From Mucor racemosus (taxonomy: Eukaryota > Mucoromycota > Mucoromycetes > Mucorales > Mucoraceae), in NCBI GenBank assembly GCA_027405735.1, contig JAPEHQ010000007.1, positions 1,823,001 through 1,887,000 on the forward strand: a DNA stretch of 64,000 nt, written 5' to 3'. Both the position numbers and the translations under genes were made by a program. Shown here in pieces: positions 44,784 through 59,255 of the stretch (its first letter is position 1; each line of letters starts with the position of its first letter). Below the pieces are notes generated by a model that was not told the DNA's origin, made no database searches, and worked only from the letters and a program-made list of their open reading frames with translations.

Positions 44784-45109
44784 GGTTTTATCTATTTAAA
44801 AAAAAAAAAAGAAAGATAAAGAGAAAAGAAAGGAAAATGAAAGAAAACTGGGGGGCGGCTTTATATATTTGACACTTTTTGTAATCACATAATCTTGACT
44901 CAGAACTACACCAATCATACCACTGTTGCAGTGATTTTAGTGTATTATACATTGGGCTTTATAAAGGCACCATTTTCTAACAAATCATCCAATAAGAATC
45001 TATCCCTTTATTTTTTTTCTTCTTCTCTTTTTCATATATCTTTTACGACAAAAATTATTGTATATTTAAAAAGTAACTTTGTTTGAACTCAAACAAACAA
45101 CCGGTAACC
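44784..45109. other. Divergent promoter region (RVSF protein and AGC kinase)
   Basis: Contains an A-rich leader (near 44795), a pyrimidine tract before the kinase start (TTTTTTTTCTTCTTCTC near 45010) and no gene. Confidence 0.5.
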
Positions 45110-47062
<1,953 letters not shown>

Positions 47063-49623
47063 TAATTATTTCTTACTATAATACTATTTGCAAATCATAT
47101 TTACACATTACTACCCAGCCATCCACGTAATATTCCAAAATCTTATCATGATTATTTAATTTCTTTTCTTTTCTTTTCTTTTCTTTACACTATGATACTT
47201 ATAACCATCATATTTAATATTAATTCCTTTTTTTTTCTCTCTCTCTCTTTCTCTATTTTTACAAATAAATATAAAACCTTCTACTGTCAATTGGGTAACA
47301 TTTTGTATTAAAACATTATTCATTTGATACTTATTACATTATTATAAATTGTTTTCGACTATTTTAAAAACCATAAATACATGATAATTATGATTTAGAT
47401 ATGTAGATCTATTGTTAATGCATGTTTTGAAGCAGGTTTAAAAGCACAGACCCGCCAAACAACCAAAAAGCATCGTCTGACAACAAAATTCGTGTCTTCA
47501 ACCTATCAGTCATCAATTAATATAGCAAACCAGACATCAAATTTTGCAATTATCTCTCTATTTAAGGAATCTGTTCACACATTCAAAGAGTAAACACGAG
47601 AAATTTTACAATATTAAGTCGCTGCTTGACATTTGAATTAACAAGTAGCAAAATATCATGCTCATTTAAAATGGTGTATTCTTCTAAGCGTTAAGGATGA
47701 ACTAACTCTAAAGAAATATTTTGATAAATTATTGGTATGAAAATACACTTGTACGCATTTCAAGCGTCATTTCCTCTAATCAAAAACACAAATAGATCCT
47801 TCAGCCATGAAGGAATACATAAAGTCGGGTTTTAAATAATCAGATCAGAAAAATCATTATTGGTTGGAACTGAAGCTCCGATTCAGGGGTAATTTATTTT
47901 GAATGAATGTCTACAATCAACTAAAGTATATCCAAATTTTGACATGTTTCATAAACTAAAATTTAATAATTAAAATATATGTAACTATGAGTGAAGTAGC
48001 TGATATCAAGAATAAACTTTAGAATAAAAGCCTTCAGCAAAAATTTGAATAAAAATTGAAACAAAAAATAACAAGGTGTTTGAAGTGAAAAGAGTAGTTG
48101 AAAGCTCTTGTGGTTATCCGGAATGTGTTCATATATGAAAATAACTCTTGATCCCCAAAGGTTTTAAATCGGCGTTAATGCTGTCAAAATTTGTCAACGG
48201 TAATGATGTCTTGCTTAGAAATCAGGCACAAATGATATCTCAACTATCAGTTTGTTTATAGCGACAAATTTATTTTTTAATCTAAACAATTTAGTTTGAA
48301 ATAGTTTATTCTTCCAATGGAGAACTCTACAGTGTCCCAAACACCTGAAACCCTGCTAAAATCAGGTTTTTCTGATCTACGAGTGCTAATCTTGCATGAT
48401 TTATTTCCTCCGCTTGATTTCCATACTGAAACTTGGTGGGTTGAATTGCAGAAAATCTTTTTCCATGATGTCACTTATAAATAGCATTTGAAATTAAACA
48501 AATGATAAGTGTATCTAAATTTAGCTGCTAGTGCAGTAATTGAAAGATTTCATATAAGCATTCCACTCTATCTCTCTTTTTTTGGGTATATGGCAGCAAG
48601 GAAAAGCTAACATTTCAATGCTATAAATAATATGTTTAAGAGGAGAACCATTCAATGAGTTAAAAATAATAAAATGTAACATATAATGCACAAATAGCAA
48701 TGAAAAGTGCTCGTTTTTTTCATGAAGAAAATGTTAATAAAAAATTTATGAATTTGACTGACTCCTCTTTAAAGAAATTAGAGTTTGATTTACGTGCATT
48801 TGTGTATGTGATCAATTTAGCAATTATATTTAATTTGAGGCTACTGTGCAACGTTATTTTACTTATCGAGTCAATATGAATGAAACTTTAATGAAAACTC
48901 AATGTTTTAGTCTATATCAACAAAGAAGTAATAAGCATACATTGTAATAAGAAAAAAAAAAAAAAAAAAAGTTAAATATATAACTTGAATGTTCTTTATT
49001 TGGCAAGTCGGAGCAACAGCTAAATTGGCTCGATACTCGCTTACTCCATAGACTATTATATCAAGCAATTAATAATTTACAGTTTACTGTTGCCACATAA
49101 AACATAGACTAAAATCACACAAAAAAGACTATATATCGCAAAAACACAAAAATACTTGGCTGATGTGACAAAGTGGCTCAATCAGTTTGGATATGGAAAC
49201 CAAACATATTTTTCAATTACCATAAAAAATGCTGGTGCTAAAAATAAATACTCGACATCAACGCCACTTTTTCTCTTGTTACAAGATCAAACAAATTCCT
49301 TTCTAAATACCATGATTCAATGCTTCCAACAGAATAATCATAAGAATAGTTTCGACTCGTTAGGGTCTTTGTTTTGCAACAATGCTTTTTTTCTTTTTCT
49401 TTTTTTTTTTTGCATGTATCGATTTTCTTTTTTTCCATATTATTCATCTCCAAACGCCGCTTATTCGTCAACCCTTGTCTTACTTTGAATATTGTAAAAA
49501 ACCAACATTAGGATTTCACTCAATACACCAAACTCACACATAAATTATACAACATTACACTGTATTCTATTTTTCTCCCCTTTTCTTTTTACTGCTACAC
49601 TATTTATTTGCGTTTTTATTTTA

Positions 49624-49654
<31 letters not shown>

Positions 49655-49830
49655 ATTCAGCCCTTTTATATATATAGATATTTCTTTTTTTCTCTTTCTT
49701 CTCTGCTCTTTCTCTTCTCTTTTCTTTCTTCACAAAAAAATAACCAAAAAAAAAAATAACCAAAAAAGATATTCGTACATAGAAATTCGAATCAGATAGA
49801 TTAAACACCTTTTTTAAAAATATAGAAATT
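47063..49830. other. Long intergenic region, no credible gene
   Basis: 2.8 kb of A/T-rich sequence. TTCTTTTC repeats lie at 47160-47186, a pyrimidine tract at 47225-47255, a run of about 17 A at 48953-48970, and a T run at 49629-49654 in the leader of the next gene. The open frame 49156-49488 has no ATG near its start and overlaps simple T-rich sequence. Confidence 0.5.
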
Positions 49831-51381
49831 ATGATAAAATCAGCAGCGACACTATTACTATTATTTGCAGCTACAAGCATAGCACAAACTGATGATAGTT
49901 TAACCTGTCTATCATTACAAGGTTCAACAACTTGTGGTGCTTTTCAAAATTATTATATAAGTACAACTGGCAATACAAGTCGATACCCGTTTCTTGCCAA
50001 TGTGACAGATACAGATTCTTTCGATACAGCATTGGAAAACTACGTCAAATCCTCGGATATGTATTTATCATCATTAGGCTGTACAAATAAAGCCGAGAAC
50101 TCACCAACGATACCCTATGCACGTTATTCACTCACCTTTATGTGCGCCATTCTCATTCAAGACAGCCTTTATTCATTACCATGTAATTATCAATATAATA
50201 AATCACCGCCAGCACTTTGTCAATCAACATGCTTTGATTATACTGCTAGTGTACAAGACATTACGGGAAATATAAATATGTGTCCTAATCAGGTGGAGCA
50301 ATCAGAACGATTAGAAAATTTAAATTCATCTTGTGTATATTGGAGTGGATTAAATGGCACATATGATTGTGTTAACGGTATCGCAAATGAACCAAATAAC
50401 TGTGGATTTGGATCTGTATCACAAGCCTGTGCTTTTTGTAAATCAAATGGTACCAGTGCTTGTTGTGAATCATTAAGTGGGTGTCCATCTTTATCAGTGG
50501 GTGCTATTATAGGTATTATTATCGGTTGTTTGGTATTTGCAGGTTTAGTTGGTGCTTTTGTGTTTTGGTTTTGTTACAAGAAGAACAGGAAGCAAAAATA
50601 CAATGGATTTATGATGAATAAACAAAATCAAAAACATGAACTTCATGATAGTTCAAGTGCATTAGGGTATGAATCATTGGTATCACATCAAGCACTTAAT
50701 AAACGAAATCAACAAAAATCGATGACTCCACCACCATCCATTAATACAAACAATCTAGCACCACCACTTATCAATACAACAACAAATCCATCTTCTGTTC
50801 AACCTGTTTTAGATGAATTCTTTGAAGTGAAACACCCCTATCCACCACAAATGGGAGATGAGTTAGGACTGCATGTGGGTGATATTGTGTGCGTTGCAAT
50901 GAATTTTGATGATGGTTGGGCACTTGGCTTTAATGTAACAACCGGTTTAAAAGGTGTGTTTCCAGCTGTATGTGTCTCTCCTGCTCCTGAAGAATTATTA
51001 GAGCAATTATTATTACCAGAACAAAATGCAACAAACAAAATATTAGTTGAAGATGGCAGCCCTGAACATTTAAATATGCAGCAAATATGTGAAAATTTGA
51101 AAAGATCAATAAGCCAACGTACAAATACAAGCTCATTACCTACTTCAGAATTAACACAGCATAATAACATACCAAGAAGAACAGCAAGTATGATGAGAAG
51201 TACATATGACTATCGTGAATCTGACTCGCCTACTTCGCCTACTTTACATACTCCATTTTTTGATGTAAATATATTACACAACAATAATGGTTTATCACAG
51301 CCTGAACCTGCTTTATTTCAACCTATTGAAACTATCGAAATGCATCGAAAAAACAACCGTGTATCTAAACTTGAAGAATAA
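49831..51381 (+). CDS. Single-pass membrane protein with Cys-rich ectodomain and cytosolic SH3 domain
   Basis: 516 aa in one exon. Residues 1-19 form a signal peptide (MIKSAATLLLLFAATSIAQ). The ectodomain (20-220) has about 18 Cys and several N-glycosylation sites (NTS, NVT, NSS, NGT). A transmembrane helix spans about 222-247 (GAIIGIIIGCLVFAGLVGAF), followed by a KKNRKQK stop-transfer. An SH3 domain lies at about 332-382: VKHPYPPQMGDELGLHVGD, then DDGWALGFN and GVFPAVCV. Pro/Asn/Ser-rich linkers and a tail with SPTSPT complete it. The layout (secreted sensor part, one membrane span, cytosolic SH3) resembles fungal surface sensors or adaptors such as Fus1-like proteins, but no specific orthologue is claimed. 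Confidence 0.85.
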   Translation: MIKSAATLLLLFAATSIAQTDDSLTCLSLQGSTTCGAFQNYYISTTGNTSRYPFLANVTDTDSFDTALENYVKSSDMYLSSLGCTNKAENSPTIPYARYSLTFMCAILIQDSLYSLPCNYQYNKSPPALCQSTCFDYTASVQDITGNINMCPNQVEQSERLENLNSSCVYWSGLNGTYDCVNGIANEPNNCGFGSVSQACAFCKSNGTSACCESLSGCPSLSVGAIIGIIIGCLVFAGLVGAFVFWFCYKKNRKQKYNGFMMNKQNQKHELHDSSSALGYESLVSHQALNKRNQQKSMTPPPSINTNNLAPPLINTTTNPSSVQPVLDEFFEVKHPYPPQMGDELGLHVGDIVCVAMNFDDGWALGFNVTTGLKGVFPAVCVSPAPEELLEQLLLPEQNATNKILVEDGSPEHLNMQQICENLKRSISQRTNTSSLPTSELTQHNNIPRRTASMMRSTYDYRESDSPTSPTLHTPFFDVNILHNNNGLSQPEPALFQPIETIEMHRKNNRVSKLEE

Positions 51382-51988
51382 ATCAAAATGTAATAAAAAA
51401 AAAAAAAAAATAGAACAATCATCATCATAATACTGAGTCATTGTTTTAAATTTCCTTTGAGTTTGATACCTATATTTTAAAGAATTTTGTCATCATTTCA
51501 AAAATAGCTAATCAAATGAGAAGCATGTAGTAGGAAACTCTATTATCTAAACTGTATTCTACCCTTTTTTTTTTTACAGAAAAAAAGACTCGATTTGAAA
51601 AGAGAATAGGTATTAATTAAAGATAGCAAACGATGTTAGAAGATAAAATACAGTCAACTTGTAAAATAAAGTTACCGTAGGGCACTTTTACATCTGAATG
51701 CTTACTCTATGTGTCGAATAATTACATTGCTTCTCTTCAAGTATGTGTCAAAATTCTCTAAAAATACAAAATCAATGAATATGCAAAATATAATGTGCCA
51801 GAATCTGGGAAAGAGATGACATTTTGTACAGGTGGAGTTTCTAAGAAAGTGTGTCTGTATCCACTAATCTATAAAGGCCTTTGGTTTGTATTAGTTGTTC
51901 TTTTTTCCCTTTTCCCCCCTCTAATATTATAAATTTATTAAAACCTACTAAATGTCATATACCCTCATTTCTTTAAATTTATAAAATA
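51382..51988. other. Intergenic between SH3 protein and eIF2-alpha kinase
   Basis: An A run at 51394-51410 after the SH3 gene, a T run near 51565, and a pyrimidine-rich stretch (TTTTTTCCCTTTTCCCCCCT) near 51902 upstream of the kinase start. No gene. Confidence 0.5.
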
Positions 51989-54790
51989 ATGAAAGCACTT
52001 GATAAAACTAAAATAGATACTGTATTTGAATCTGATTCAAGTAATTCAAGTAGCTCATCATCATCATCTTCTTCTATCGAAACAGCAGAGTGTTCTCGAA
52101 AACTATGGAAAAGGCCTCACAATCATCGTCGCCATAGTACTCGTGAAGATTTTGCTAATGAGGAATATTCAGGGAATAATAATAATGCAATGGATCAAGG
52201 TTAGCAATATATATTTACGCAGTAGTAAATTGATAACTGAAGAAAAATCCGGGGTTAAATTGTAGATAATGCTTCATTTTTTTATGCCATAGCAAAGGAA
52301 TCTTTGCCATCAAATAGTAAACATCGCCGTCAACAACAGAATCAACAACATCGTCGTCATGACAATAATTTAGCTATAACTAAAAAATCCTCTAATGATA
52401 CATCAAGCAAACGTCAAACAAAATTGCTTTTGGTTTCTTTGATTGAATCATTATGTCAGACTTATGGTGATTCACCAGAATCAACACGTAAAATATTTTT
52501 AATGATTTGCCAAACCCTTAGTTCTTTAGGGTTCATTGATTCTGAATTTATTGATGAAGTAGCTGGTGTTCGATCTACTTATCATAAAGCTTTTGAGCAG
52601 CTATTCTATACTGCTGCTCAAACTGTAAGACGACAAGAATTACGTTCAGGAAATCAACCAAAATTGCTCACATCTGCACAACAACAAGAAATATTAAAGG
52701 AAAAAATTGAATCTTTATCGGCTTCTTATTCTTCCTCTTCTTCTCGAGGTTCAGTCAATGAAGAAGAAGAAGAAGAAGATATATCCCCTCCCCTTAAATA
52801 TTCTCTTAGTATTCAACAATCAAGATATAACAATGATTTTGTGCAGGTGGGTATGTTGGGTCGTGGTGGTTTTGCCAGTGCTTGGAAAGCACGTAATAAA
52901 TTAGATGACATCGAATATGCCATCAAGAAAATTCGCTTATTGGATCAAGAAGAAGATGAAGGCTATGACAAAATATTCAGGGAAATTAAAAATTTAGCTC
53001 GTTTAGAACATCATAACGTGGTGAGATACTATTCGTCCTGGTTAGAATACGCTGCTTCTATTGAAGAGAATCATGGAGATGAACAAGAAGATTTATCATG
53101 GTTATCAAGCTCTTCTCAAACTAATGAAATTGATGATAATGATGATGATGATAATTCGAGTATTTTCAACGGTCAAGATCCTACATTTGAACTAAGCAAA
53201 GAAGATTCTTTGAACAACAATCAACCCACAACTGCTGAAGAAATGTCATTTATTAGTTTTGGAACAAGTGATAACGAACCTTCTGAATCAGATAACTTGC
53301 AACTTTGTGCTTCTTCATCAAACTCCACTATTAGAAAATCATATCATAATAATGAACAAACGCAAGAGAAAGGTGGCTTCATTCTTTTCATTCAAATGCA
53401 GCTTTGTCCTAGTAAGTTTTCATTTAGAAATCCTCAGCCCCACATTAAATTGACCAAATTTTGTGTAACTTTTTCCAAGGTACCTTGCATGAATATATCA
53501 AGTTTAGAAACCAAAACCCCAATGAATATTTTGACGACCAACAAAACATTGATTTATTTGGTCAAATCTTACAAGGTTGCGCTTATATCCATCAACAAGG
53601 TCTTATTCACCGTGATTTGAAGCCAAGTAATATATTTTTATCTCGACCGGCCACTATCCCTGAACATCGCTACCGTCGTCGTACTGCTGGTAGCAGCAGT
53701 AGTTTGCCAGATACAATGGATTGCAAATGTTGTAGTGAAGCCATGATACCTAAAATTGGTGATTTTGGTTTAGCAGCAAGTGTGTTACATGGTGAAGAAG
53801 ACGAAGATGACACTATAGATGAAGAAGATGAAAATTATTTGTCATCTACTTTCGAGAGCCAACAATCTAATAGCGGCAGTAGTGTTATTGAACTTTTTAC
53901 TGCTTCTCATTCGCATTCTCATCGACATCATCATCAACATCACCACAAGAACGGTGGTAGCAGTAGTAATTCAGATAGTATTCTATCTCTTCATGCCGCT
54001 AATTCCTTCAAAAACAAAGGTCGCCCTCGTTTACGAAGAAACAGAACTAGTGGTGTTGGTACCCGAACTGTAAGTATATAATAATAACATTAGCTCTGGA
54101 ATGTACCTCATTTAGTGTCATTTTTTTTCTAATTTACGTCATTTAATACTATAGTATGCTGCGCCTGAGCAATTAGCAACCACATCTTATAGTTATGATG
54201 AAAAGGCAGATATTTACTCACTTGGAATCATCCTATTTGAGCTCTATAATCCCTTCTCGTCTGCCATGGAACGTGCCATCGCAATTGATCAGCTCAAAAA
54301 AGGAATATTTCCAGACATGTTTAGTCAAAATTATCCTGCTGAAAAAGATGTCATTTTACGTATGATGAATCCAGACTCATGCTTGAGACCTACAGCATTA
54401 GAAATTCTCGATCTTGAGATTTTTAATCCCCAACAGCAACAGCATCATCAGGAACAAATTGAAAATGAATCCATTTTATCTTCTTCTTTGACAAATACTG
54501 CAACAACAGCAGAACTCAATATCATTCATGACCGTGAAATGGCGGAAATGCGTGATAGATATTCTCAAATGAAACAGGAAAAAGAAGATCTTCAAAGACG
54601 TTTGGATGAACTTGAAAACAAATTAAACCATTGTAATGTAGATGAGCATCCAAACAAACGACCTCATAAAGATATTGAAGTACTGGATGATCAAGATGAG
54701 AATCATACTTCGGTTGAACATCATCATAAAAAGGAAATGGATGGTTTGTTTCAATCCAAGTTACTTGCTAAATTTATGATGCCAAATTAA
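51989..54790 (+). CDS. eIF2-alpha kinase, HRI (EIF2AK1)-like
   Basis: Phosphorylates translation factor eIF2-alpha under stress to reduce general translation. Four exons: 51989-52199, 52266-53411, 53480-54069, 54155-54790, giving 860 aa. The N-terminal region has TKLLLVSLIESLCQTYGDSP and later HKAFEQLFYTAA, typical of HRI-type kinases. The kinase starts with GMLGRGGFASAWKAR near 265, AIKKIRLL near 288, then a long acidic insert (about 320-420), as in all eIF2-alpha kinases. HRDLKPSNIFL is near 492, IGDFGLA near 546, then a second large insert with a His-rich patch, and YAAPEQL near 649. A coiled coil (about 777-807) and an acidic tail end the protein. No GCN2 HisRS-like domain follows, so HRI-like fits best. 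Confidence 0.9.
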
Positions 54791-55149
54791 TACTCAATGC
54801 AAGCATTTAAATTATCTCCCTCCCCTCTCTCTTGTAAATAGTCTTAAATAATCAAGTTTTATACATAAAAAAAATCATAAACTGCCTCATTCAATTCATT
54901 TTGTTGAATTGAATTATATTCATTTGCAAAAAAAAAAACGGTGTAAACATTTTAACAATTTACGCATAATTGTATATCAAAATATCAAGTATAATGCTGC
55001 ATAATACTGAAATTAGAGCTTGCTTGAATCTATAGTCATGGAGAACTAATTTCACACTGGTATCAATAAAAAATGCGCAGCAAAATACCAATTGGGGTCC
55101 TTACTCAACTCAACTTACAATAGCTCATGGAAGCTGAAACCAAAATTTG
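54791..55149. other. 3' flank of the eIF2-alpha kinase
   Basis: A/T-rich with AATTCAATTCATTTTGTTGAATTGAATT near 54890, an imperfect inverted repeat (AATTCA/TGAATT). No gene. Confidence 0.5.
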
Positions 55150-56600
55150 AGAAGTAATGCATTGTCTTCCTCTATATACTATTGATATCTATACGAAAAT
55201 AAAAGAGTTGATACCCGAATATAAGTGCACTAGCCTAGTCATTGATCAAAAATGACCAAAAGTCGATTGTCAAAGTTAAGGACAAAAATGTATTTCTTAA
55301 TTTTTGTATTCATAAGATAGATCTAACTTAAAGCTACTTTGCAGTTTTTGTTTTAGAAAAAAATATTGATTTTTCGTCGAGATATTGAAAGTAGTAGTTC
55401 AAATTACAGCTTACAGAATATGATAACTGAGTTCTAAAATTGATTTGATCATGATGAAAAAAAATGATCGAAAATGATTAAAAAAAACAAAATCGCTTAA
55501 TATCTTGTGAACTGCAAAGTAAGTCCACCTAATGTGTTAAATAGTTTTTATACAGTTTTGGATTCTGCATCTATCTAAATAAAAATCAAACAAATGTTTC
55601 GCGTTAAATTTTGTGTAAAATACGATTGAAATTTTGGAGGCTTTTTTAAGATACGCATCACTTTTTATAAATACATTTTTAATATCAATAATGGATATAA
55701 TGCAGAAAATTATTATCTATCGATCGAGTTATTGCTGAACCTTTTAAGTACATTTTTCGTAGAGAAAACAAGATTTTCGTCAATTTTTTTTCAAATTCAG
55801 AATATGGGATGAGGGTATATAAGGGAAAAATTGAAGCTAGAAATGAAGGTATATCTTTGTGCACATTTTTGAGAATATCTCCACGAAAAATTAATATTTT
55901 GAAAAAACCTAAATTGGGTCCAAGAGAGCTCAATGAGCTTGATGACATGAATGCAAAAAAGAATGCTGCTCAATATAACAAATATTTTGAAATCTACTAC
56001 AAAAATGTCAAAAAATGAAAAAAAAATAAAAGTGCTCAGAATTTTTTTATACTAGAATATGTTATAAAGTGCTTTAAAACAAGTAAGTTTCATTATTAAA
56101 AAGTGTTAGTATAGCTTAATTTTTCTTGAAGATATGGAGTCTCAAAGTTTTTGATTTTTAGCAATGAATTACGCGTAAAAGTCTGAAACATTAGCACTGA
56201 AAAATTAATACCACCTGCAAAAAGTAGGATATTTTCAAATACTTATTTTTGGATTAAAGTTGAACATCTTAGGTACATTGTCATATAATTTTTTCTTGGC
56301 GTTATTTAGTGAAAAAAAAAGTAGAGCAGGGATAAAAAATGAGACCCAGTTTTCAAGAAAAAAGCTGTAGATTTTACCTGTTTTTGAATCTTTCATGAGG
56401 TATAAAATAAATTTTGGAACATATATCATAATGCGGCCAATTTATATCTGTTTAGCAGTGTCTAAGGCATATGCTAAAAAGTGTTTAGTGTGAGGTTAGT
56501 TATAGAAAAGAGGGAACGCTCTGATTTGAAGATTGGAAACTTCGAGTTTTTTGAAAGTAGTTTTTTTAGCGCTATAATCGCAGTATATGATCTCGTTCTT
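55150..56600 (+). repeat. Dispersed repeat C, copy IV
   Basis: Aligns along its length with 14480-15860, including the leader ATAAGTGCACT near 55221, and with 40570-41880. Antisense open stretches at 55948-55685 (SSLSSLGPNLGFFKILIFRG) and 56429-56235 resemble the other copies. E and D are absent here. Confidence 0.72.
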
Positions 56601-59255
56601 TTATTTGACAGCTAAGTTATTCATCTTTGTTTTATATACTGTAGAGCGCGCAAGGTTGTACTGGACGAAACTTTAGGTTGTTATTTGAGGCTAAATACAT
56701 ATCGAAATTGATAACGCAAGCTTCGCAACAAACTCATTTCTGAAATTAACTATACCCTTTTCCCGAAACAAAAACGAGAAACATATACGTTTTGAAGTTT
56801 GAGTGAATGTTAAAGCTATATATTCATAATTTGTAATATAATTGAGAGATCTGCAAACCTGGATCTAACAAACAACTTGGAATTGGTCGGCATTATTAGC
56901 TTCAAATCAAAATATATTTTTGACTTTGCAGTAATTTATAATTTGCATATTTAGGTCTCACAAAGTATTGGACATACGTATAGAGTTTGGTTTATCTGCT
57001 ATTCAAAATAAAAATCTGAGAGTTGCTATACAGACAATGCTCATGTGGACGTATATCAATATGGCTCGATGAATCGCTGTTTTATAATGTATGGAACAGT
57101 ACATAATTCGATCCATTTATCCGCAGATATTCATATGAGGTTCAGAAAACGGCAACTTCTCGGTCAATGCCAATTTTCTCATATAAAATATGAAGAAATG
57201 ATGTAAAACACTACTTCTTCTTTTTTTTAAAATATAATGGTTGGAACTAGAAGACTATCGAGTAATAATACTCAAAGAATATTTAAGTATACATGTGAAG
57301 TTATGGCTTTTGTAGTACAAAGTTTTTTTTTTAGAAACTTAAAAGCTGTTTTGAATAATTTGGTCTAAACTTTCTGCTCAAGTTTCATTATTTCAATTTG
57401 CTTCAATCAAAGCATGGTTAAAAAAAAGTTGGGATACAACTGAGGCATATTAAATTCGTTTGAATAATTTTGCGAGTATGCTAGTAATCCATGCTGTAAA
57501 TATAACAAGATATTACTGCAAATGAAAAAGTTCTGCAGGATGATTCGATTCACAAGTATTTCTCATGTTCTATCATCAAGCAGCAAGATTTACTATGATA
57601 TAACGACATGCTATTTTGCGTTGTAAATTATTTATTTTTTTCATATAAACTTCGAAATTGTAAAAAAAAAAAAACATGGTTTATCCAATTATGCATTGAA
57701 TCTTATTATGTGTAGGGGATTACAACCATTTCATGTTGAAAAATTGTTTAAAGTTTCAAAATTTCCTAGTAAATAATTACATCCACATTTCAAATAGCCA
57801 CTGGATGCTTTATAAACAGTGCGATTATTTCTAGTTTTTTTTTATTATTTATTTAATACTAATCGGTTTTTGTTATGAGAATGATCTTGCTTTACATGAT
57901 TGTTGGCCACGGATTTATGTATTATATGACATTTTATACCACAACATGTTCGAAAAGCTATTTTCGGTGTTTGGGCCACAAAAGACCCTTTTTTAAAGAT
58001 TCTTTTTATAGTTTGATATATATTCTCATTGGTATTTTTGCTTTCACCAAATCGAGTATTGTGGTTTAATCCATAGACTTTAGAATTTGTATATGTATTC
58101 ATGTAATACGGGAATATTACAAGCATAATTGAGTCATGTAGCCAATTAGATCATACAAAAACATTTCAATTATATGCATGTAATTGAGCATTCTTTCTAT
58201 CGCATTTCAAAAATCTATATATTCTAAATGGTCAATGTTCTTCCAGAACATTGTGTAAATAAATTTGTTTTTGTGGTGCCCTAAAACGAAAATTTCAACT
58301 TTTTTTCATGCAATAATAAATTGTGAGTACAATTCTCTGTAGCAATTTTCTATTGGAAATAATTGATAGGTTGTAAGTGGTCAATAAGAGAAAAGTACAA
58401 TTTCAGTGAAATAGGAAAGATTTACTTTTTTTAGAATTTGGTGTATAAATAGCCCTTCTACTTGTATTCACTACATGACCATTTTGTAGTGAACACAGAG
58501 GTTTGTTATACTACATTATATGGGAAAATCGAATGCAATTGAAAGAAATCACATCTATTTATTTGCCTCGCAATGTACTTCTAGAAAAGTGTAATAATTA
58601 TATATGCTTATTGATCAACAAATAGTATTACATGGCCACAAATTATTGAAAATCATCATACCATTGAGCATGTCGTGTACATAGCCTAATATAAACAGAT
58701 CAGCTTAAAAACCTTATATTTATTGCACAACAAAATCAGAACCGAGGGTATTATTATCAGGTGGTTTCTGCTGCTAAGCTTTACATTCAAAAAGTCAAAA
58801 AGTTGAGCTGATCAGCAAAAGGATGTGTAATGTTTGATCCCCCCTGAATTTCGAGACAAACATTTCATATGAATTGTACCATTTATCCCACACCCAAAAC
58901 CATGTATCTGTACATGATTGTACTACGAAAATCCATTCAAATTGCAGTTTTCGCACATTGTTACTCCCTTCTGAATTGAATTTTTTGTAATATAGAAATT
59001 CACTCAAGCAATGTACTACATGAAAACAGAATCTAGGTACTCTTCTTTTGTATGTATAGTGTTTCTGTTCACCAAAGCTGTGTATACCATTCAATTGTTG
59101 GTGAAATATAAAAAGACATGTTACCATATCATTCTTCAATTTTCTTTTTCCTTTCATTATATACATTTATATATATATATATTGTTTCGTTTGTTGATCT
59201 TAATTCTTTCCTTACTCTCCACTCATTTATTATACCAAAGTAATAAAATATATTA
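56601..59255. other. Long intergenic region, decayed sequence
   Basis: No gene supported. Minus-strand stretches at 58126-57845 and 59166-58795 read partly like old coding sequence (for example WVWDKWYNSYEMFVSKFRGD near 58880), but they are short, lack convincing ends and match no family I know. Short hairpin TTCACTAC/GTAGTGAA at about 58468-58494. Confidence 0.45.

Noticed and set aside
49156..49488. 110-codon open frame on the plus strand
   Set aside because: It begins with TTG rather than ATG, ends in a translated T-rich tract and shows no domain or codon pattern of a gene.
57845..58126. 93-codon minus-strand frame
   Set aside because: No recognised motif, no intact neighbourhood, and an overlapping open frame on the opposite strand, as expected for A/T-rich shadows.
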